From assembly GCA_011390455.1 (NCBI GenBank), contig JAABSI010000135.1, positions 1 through 6,009 on the forward strand: DNA of 6,009 nt, in the 5' to 3' direction. The first letter of the stretch is position 1. Each line of letters begins with the position of its first letter. The notes beneath the pieces are model-generated. The model was not told the origin of the DNA, ran no database searches, and saw only the letters and a program-made list of their open reading frames with translations. Of the stretch, positions 5,550 through 6,009 are shown one piece after another. Origin of the DNA: Trueperaceae bacterium (GTDB lineage Bacteria; Deinococcota; Deinococci; Deinococcales; Trueperaceae). The translations under genes and the position numbers were made by a program.

Positions 5550-6009
5550 CTACCGCAGCGCCTCCTGCCCCACGAACGCCCGCCGCGGCGCCCAGGCGGC
5601 GAGCGTCTCCGCATCGTCGGCCGTCGCCTCCCGCCGGACCATCCGCGCCACCAGCGAGCCGACGCCGGGGCCGAGCATGAAGCCCTGGCCGCACATGCCG
5701 GCCGCGTGCAGCAGGCCCTCTGCCCGCTCGGACCAGCCGACCAGCGGCGAGCCATCCGGGGTCATGGGGTAGATGCCGCGCCAGGTGCGCCGCACGCGCA
5801 GGTGGCGAAGCCGCGGCATGAGCGCCACCAGTCGCTTCGCGACCTGCGGCAGGAAGACGCTGGTCTCGCGCAGGTCGTCGCCCCAGATGGGCGGGGAGGG
5901 GGTGAGGCAGAACACGAGCTGCCCCCCCTTCGACTGATAGAAGTACACGTTCGCCGAACCCGGGCCGGGCCGCACGTCGACCACCAGCGGCGTCAGGAAC
6001 GGCGCGACC
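5550..6009 (-). CDS. DAO-family FAD-dependent oxidoreductase, C-terminal part (5' end beyond window)
   Basis: The frame is open from the right edge to TAG at 5552-5550 (152 residues seen, N-terminal Rossmann FAD domain missing). The visible part is the C-terminal half of a glycine/D-amino-acid oxidase-like flavoenzyme: a substrate-domain strand with VYFYQSKGGQLVF, the RTWRGIYPMTPDGSPLVG segment (TPDG at about 83-86 of the visible part), and the second FAD-contacting stretch AAGMCGQGFMLGPGVG (about 103-118), equivalent to the CGFSGHGFMLAPAVG type of sarcosine oxidase beta subunits. Such enzymes oxidise a primary or secondary amine carbon using FAD, giving an imine. Which amine (sarcosine, proline, glycine, D-amino acid) cannot be told from this half. 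A GTG at 5984 is in frame, but the family motif continues upstream (VAPFLTPL), so it is internal. It is co-directional with the lipoprotein gene across 179 bp that also holds a candidate promoter, so probably a separate unit. Confidence 0.9.
   Translation of the reverse strand, partial: VAPFLTPLVVDVRPGPGSANVYFYQSKGGQLVFCLTPSPPIWGDDLRETSVFLPQVAKRLVALMPRLRHLRVRRTWRGIYPMTPDGSPLVGWSERAEGLLHAAGMCGQGFMLGPGVGSLVARMVRREATADDAETLAAWAPRRAFVGQEALR

Overview
The window is a high-GC (about 70% by eye) bacterial chromosomal segment, densely coding, with strong Shine-Dalgarno sites and very strong G/C bias at third codon positions. That bias produces many long antisense and out-of-frame shadow ORFs. No ribosomal RNA, tRNA, mobile element or CRISPR is visible. 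The lineage cannot be fixed from the sequence: gene content and composition would fit a Deinococcota/Trueperaceae-type organism or a high-GC proteobacterium, and this is only a guess.

Layout from left to right. (1) A secreted protein resembling the LecA/PA-IL lectin fold (minus strand, cut by the left edge). (2) A divergent two-gene unit, a GNAT acetyltransferase overlapping an SMR-family transporter of the Gdx/SugE (guanidinium exporter) subtype. (3) Converging on it, a tandem pair of 72-residue two-helix membrane proteins, clear paralogues (50/72 identical) with matching translation starts and a GC hairpin in front of each. (4) Divergent from that pair across 227 bp, a 752-residue exported von Willebrand factor A protein with a complete MIDAS metal site and, at its C-terminus, four tandem 88-residue repeats plus a degenerate fifth copy. 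(5) Converging on it with a 31-bp gap, a lipoprotein with a DUF4382 domain followed by a carboxypeptidase-regulatory-like beta domain. (6) The C-terminal part of a DAO-family FAD-dependent oxidoreductase (minus strand, cut by the right edge).

Five of the seven genes encode proteins that leave the cytoplasm or sit in the membrane: a secreted lectin-like protein, an SMR transporter, two small membrane proteins, an exported vWA protein and a lipoprotein make six, against two predicted cytoplasmic enzymes among the eight genes in total. The region therefore has an envelope theme. No pathway ties the genes together and no known multi-gene system is recognisable. The parts most worth a second look are the duplicated small membrane protein genes with their conserved leaders, the repeat architecture of the vWA protein, and an 11-bp-phased direct repeat in front of the lipoprotein gene.
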